Shown here in pieces: positions 6,281 to 7,409 of a stretch of 7,409 bases of DNA. Both the position numbers and the translations under genes were made by a program. The notes under the pieces are model-generated. The model ran no database searches, had not been told where the DNA came from, and worked only from the letters and a program-made list of their open reading frames with translations. Source of the DNA: an uncultured Verrucomicrobiales bacterium (GTDB lineage: Bacteria > Verrucomicrobiota > Verrucomicrobiia > Verrucomicrobiales > Akkermansiaceae); assembly GCA_937952875.1 (NCBI GenBank), contig CALFDI010000053.1, positions 1 to 7,409 on the forward strand, given 5' to 3'. Within the stretch, counting starts at the first letter, position 1. Each line of letters starts with the position of its first letter.

Positions 6281-6691
6281 ATGCAGACAATGACTTACAA
6301 AACCTACGATGAAGCGCGGGCAGCCATCGTAGAATATGCCCAGCAAGGGCGTCGCGCTGTCTTTAAAGACGTCATGACTGGCGGTATGCGAGATGTAAGC
6401 GCCGGATTCCAAATCTTAGTAGAACCTGAACACAGACAATCAGAACAGCATCAAGCTAGCTCCCATACCACGCGAAATAATATGAGCGCACTTCCACGCC
6501 TCATAGCGTGGGTCTTTATGATTTCTGCGTTTTTTATCTCTATTGCGCTCGTTACTGACTGGATCGTCGCGAATGGCGGACGCGCCTTACAGATCATTCT
6601 CATCGGTGGCTTAGGCACTGCAGCTGCCTTTCTTGCAGCTATCATGTGGTCGATTGTCCTGAGTGACCTTTCTAATAAAGTGCGTAAATAA
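6281..6691 (+). CDS. Uncharacterised small membrane protein with two transmembrane helices
   Basis: It is 136 residues from ATG 6281, or 133 from ATG 6290, which is better placed relative to AAAGG at 6275-6279. I do not recognise the family. Residues 5-50 form a compact soluble alpha/beta-looking segment (YDEARAAIVEYAQQGRRAVF, then VMTGGMRDVSAGFQILVEP) that may be a small cytosolic domain. A polar His/Gln/Ser-rich linker (51-68) follows. Two hydrophobic segments, about 73-95 and 102-126, are joined by a short NGGRA turn, so both ends likely lie on the same side of the membrane; the basic tail NKVRK suggests the cytoplasm. It starts 4 nt after yqgE and probably shares its transcript. A role in envelope upkeep is suggested only by context. 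Confidence 0.75.
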   Translation: MQTMTYKTYDEARAAIVEYAQQGRRAVFKDVMTGGMRDVSAGFQILVEPEHRQSEQHQASSHTTRNNMSALPRLIAWVFMISAFFISIALVTDWIVANGGRALQIILIGGLGTAAAFLAAIMWSIVLSDLSNKVRK

Positions 6692-6741
6692 CGATGTCAG
6701 GATCCACCATTCCACAACGTTTAAAAATACTACAAAAAAGT

Positions 6742-6745
6742 AGGA
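6742..6745 (+). promoter_or_regulatory. Shine-Dalgarno for the NPYEAP membrane protein
   Basis: AGGA lies 7 nt before the ATG at 6753, ideal spacing and the clearest ribosome binding site in the window. A small CTAC/GTAG inverted repeat (6730-6733 and 6740-6743) around an A6 loop partly covers it and could mildly limit access; that is speculative. Confidence 0.6.
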
Positions 6746-6752
6746 TCAATCG

Positions 6753-7283
6753 ATGAACCCTTACGAAGCTCCTAAAGCGGATTTAGCGCATACACCCTCA
6801 CTTGTTCCAAAAGGATTCCGTGTAGAAGGAAAGCACCTTATACTACTCGATCGTGAAGTTATTCTTCCTCAGGTTTGTGTTAAAACAGGAGACACTCAGA
6901 ACTTAGTCGAGCAAAAGAAAGACATTGTCTCATATGGGAGCCTTTACTTAATTTTAGCGATAATTGGCATAATTGTCCCTGTTGCATTTTTTGCATTCTC
7001 ACAACATCACTTCATCAATGGAGTCTTGGGCATTATCTTTATACTCACATTTCTTATCTACATCATCGACGCAACTGTTTGGACCCTCGCAAACGCCTCA
7101 ATCTTACCAAAAGCAAAAGCATCAGTCACCTTCATGGTCTCCGAAAAGCTTAAACCTAACAGATGGTTTACCGTCAGTGAGAAGGTTTACATCCATGCGG
7201 GACCATTGATCGATGGCAACGCATCACTCAAAAAAATCAAGCCACCAATCTTAGAGGCTATCAAACATCACGAGCCTTCCTGA
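6753..7283 (+). CDS. Uncharacterised NPYEAP-tagged membrane protein, two transmembrane helices
   Basis: This 176-residue protein begins MNPYEAP. Residues 20-58 form a soluble segment with LPQVCVKTGDTQNL (38-51), a short pattern with a single cysteine that I associate loosely with planctomycetal and verrucomicrobial membrane proteins of unknown role. Two hydrophobic helices follow, about 62-82 and 89-112, then a soluble C-terminal part (118-176) rich in Lys and likely on the same side as the N-terminus. There is no signal peptide. The start is well supported by AGGA with 7 nt spacing and by the tag. By hand count, 6841-7140 is about 39% GC, against about 50% in genes upstream, so it may differ in origin or in codon preference. 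It lies 61 nt after the previous gene and may be read by the same transcript or its own promoter. It converges on the topoisomerase gene with a 21 nt gap. Confidence 0.78.
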   Translation: MNPYEAPKADLAHTPSLVPKGFRVEGKHLILLDREVILPQVCVKTGDTQNLVEQKKDIVSYGSLYLILAIIGIIVPVAFFAFSQHHFINGVLGIIFILTFLIYIIDATVWTLANASILPKAKASVTFMVSEKLKPNRWFTVSEKVYIHAGPLIDGNASLKKIKPPILEAIKHHEPS

Positions 7284-7304
7284 AGAGCACGATAATCTGC
7301 TGCA

Positions 7305-7409
7305 CTAAACAGCTGCTGAGTCCACTTCTGAGCGTAAGTTCTCAATGATAAATCCTTGTCGATCAGGAGTGTTCTTCCCCATGTAGAATGCTAGAAGCTC
7401 ACGGAGAGT
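7305..7409 (-). CDS. parE: Type IIA DNA topoisomerase subunit B, C-terminal end (ParE-like), cut by window edge
   Basis: On the - strand, the last 34 codons and stop (TAG, complement of 7305-7307) of a gene are visible. The peptide begins [19 protein letters not shown] and goes on FIIENLRSE. This is the extreme C-terminus of GyrB/ParE-type subunits, where a (L/Y)MG...R..FI.(E/D)N pattern ends the TOPRIM-containing part. The [13 protein letters not shown] form is more like the ParE or 'topoisomerase IV subunit B' of this broad lineage than a classic GyrB end, which usually reads MG..VEPRR.FIE.NAL. The ATPase, transducer and TOPRIM domains lie beyond the right edge. Subunit B binds ATP and, with subunit A, changes DNA linking. 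The fragment is too short to tell ParE from GyrB firmly. Confidence 0.78.
   Translation of the reverse strand, partial: TLRELLAFYMGKNTPDRQGFIIENLRSEVDSAAV

Noticed and set aside
6047..6412. Open frame of 121 codons on the - strand across the yqgE end and next gene
   Set aside because: It spans two convincing + strand genes, is Ser/His/Cys-rich without pattern, and has no ribosome binding site.
7284..7320. Terminator hairpin between the last two convergent genes (CTGCTG/CAGCTG-like repeats)
   Set aside because: The repeats are mostly direct or form only a 4 bp stem, without a T run on either side.
1..7409. Defence island, prophage, insertion sequence, toxin-antitoxin or CRISPR content
   Set aside because: I found no transposase, integrase, terminal inverted repeats, spaced direct repeats, or toxin-antitoxin-like small gene pairs; the nuclease-fold-like gene is single and seems inactive.

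Overview
This window most likely comes from the chromosome of a Verrucomicrobiota bacterium, perhaps a marine or sediment member of the Verrucomicrobiales. That is an inference from gene content. It has a polysaccharide-degradation-type protein of the DUF5060/collagen-binding-domain kind, a LolA-like 'outer membrane lipoprotein-sorting' protein, a LURP-one/YxjI-like protein, and several proteins that begin with an N-P-Y-E-(A/S)-P tag. Such tags are common in Planctomycetota/Verrucomicrobiota genomes. Base composition is near 50% GC, and most starts lack a recognisable Shine-Dalgarno sequence. I see no rRNA, tRNA, CRISPR array, insertion sequence or phage gene.

Layout from left to right: (1) the 3' part of a glycoside-hydrolase-like gene (+, cut by the left edge); (2) a convergent gene for an exported LolA-like protein (-), whose stop is 13 nt from that of gene 1; (3) after a divergent gap, a gene for a winged-helix plus nuclease-fold-like protein (+) that resembles the COG2958 family but seems to have lost the ExK half of the active site; (4) a convergent LURP-one-like gene (-); (5) divergent from it, a tight + strand run: M48 metallopeptidase lipoprotein, 7 nt gap, membrane-anchored MsrA, ATGA overlap, YqgE/AlgH-family protein, 4 nt gap, small two-helix membrane protein, then after 61 nt an NPYEAP-tagged membrane protein with its own good ribosome binding site; (6) at the right edge, on the - strand, the last 34 codons of a type IIA topoisomerase B subunit, most like ParE.

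The central run looks like an envelope-maintenance operon: a BepA/YfgC-like periplasmic protease, a methionine sulfoxide reductase carrying an N-terminal export/anchor segment, YqgE, and an unknown membrane protein. The joint function is inferred from spacing and family knowledge, not shown.

The points most worth a second look are the recurring NPYE(A/S)P N-terminal tag in three otherwise unrelated genes, the start-site puzzle of the M48 gene (an NPYESP-like tag lying in frame just ahead of a lipoprotein signal peptide), and the apparently degenerate nuclease-fold protein. I do not see evidence strong enough to claim a new defence or mobile system here.
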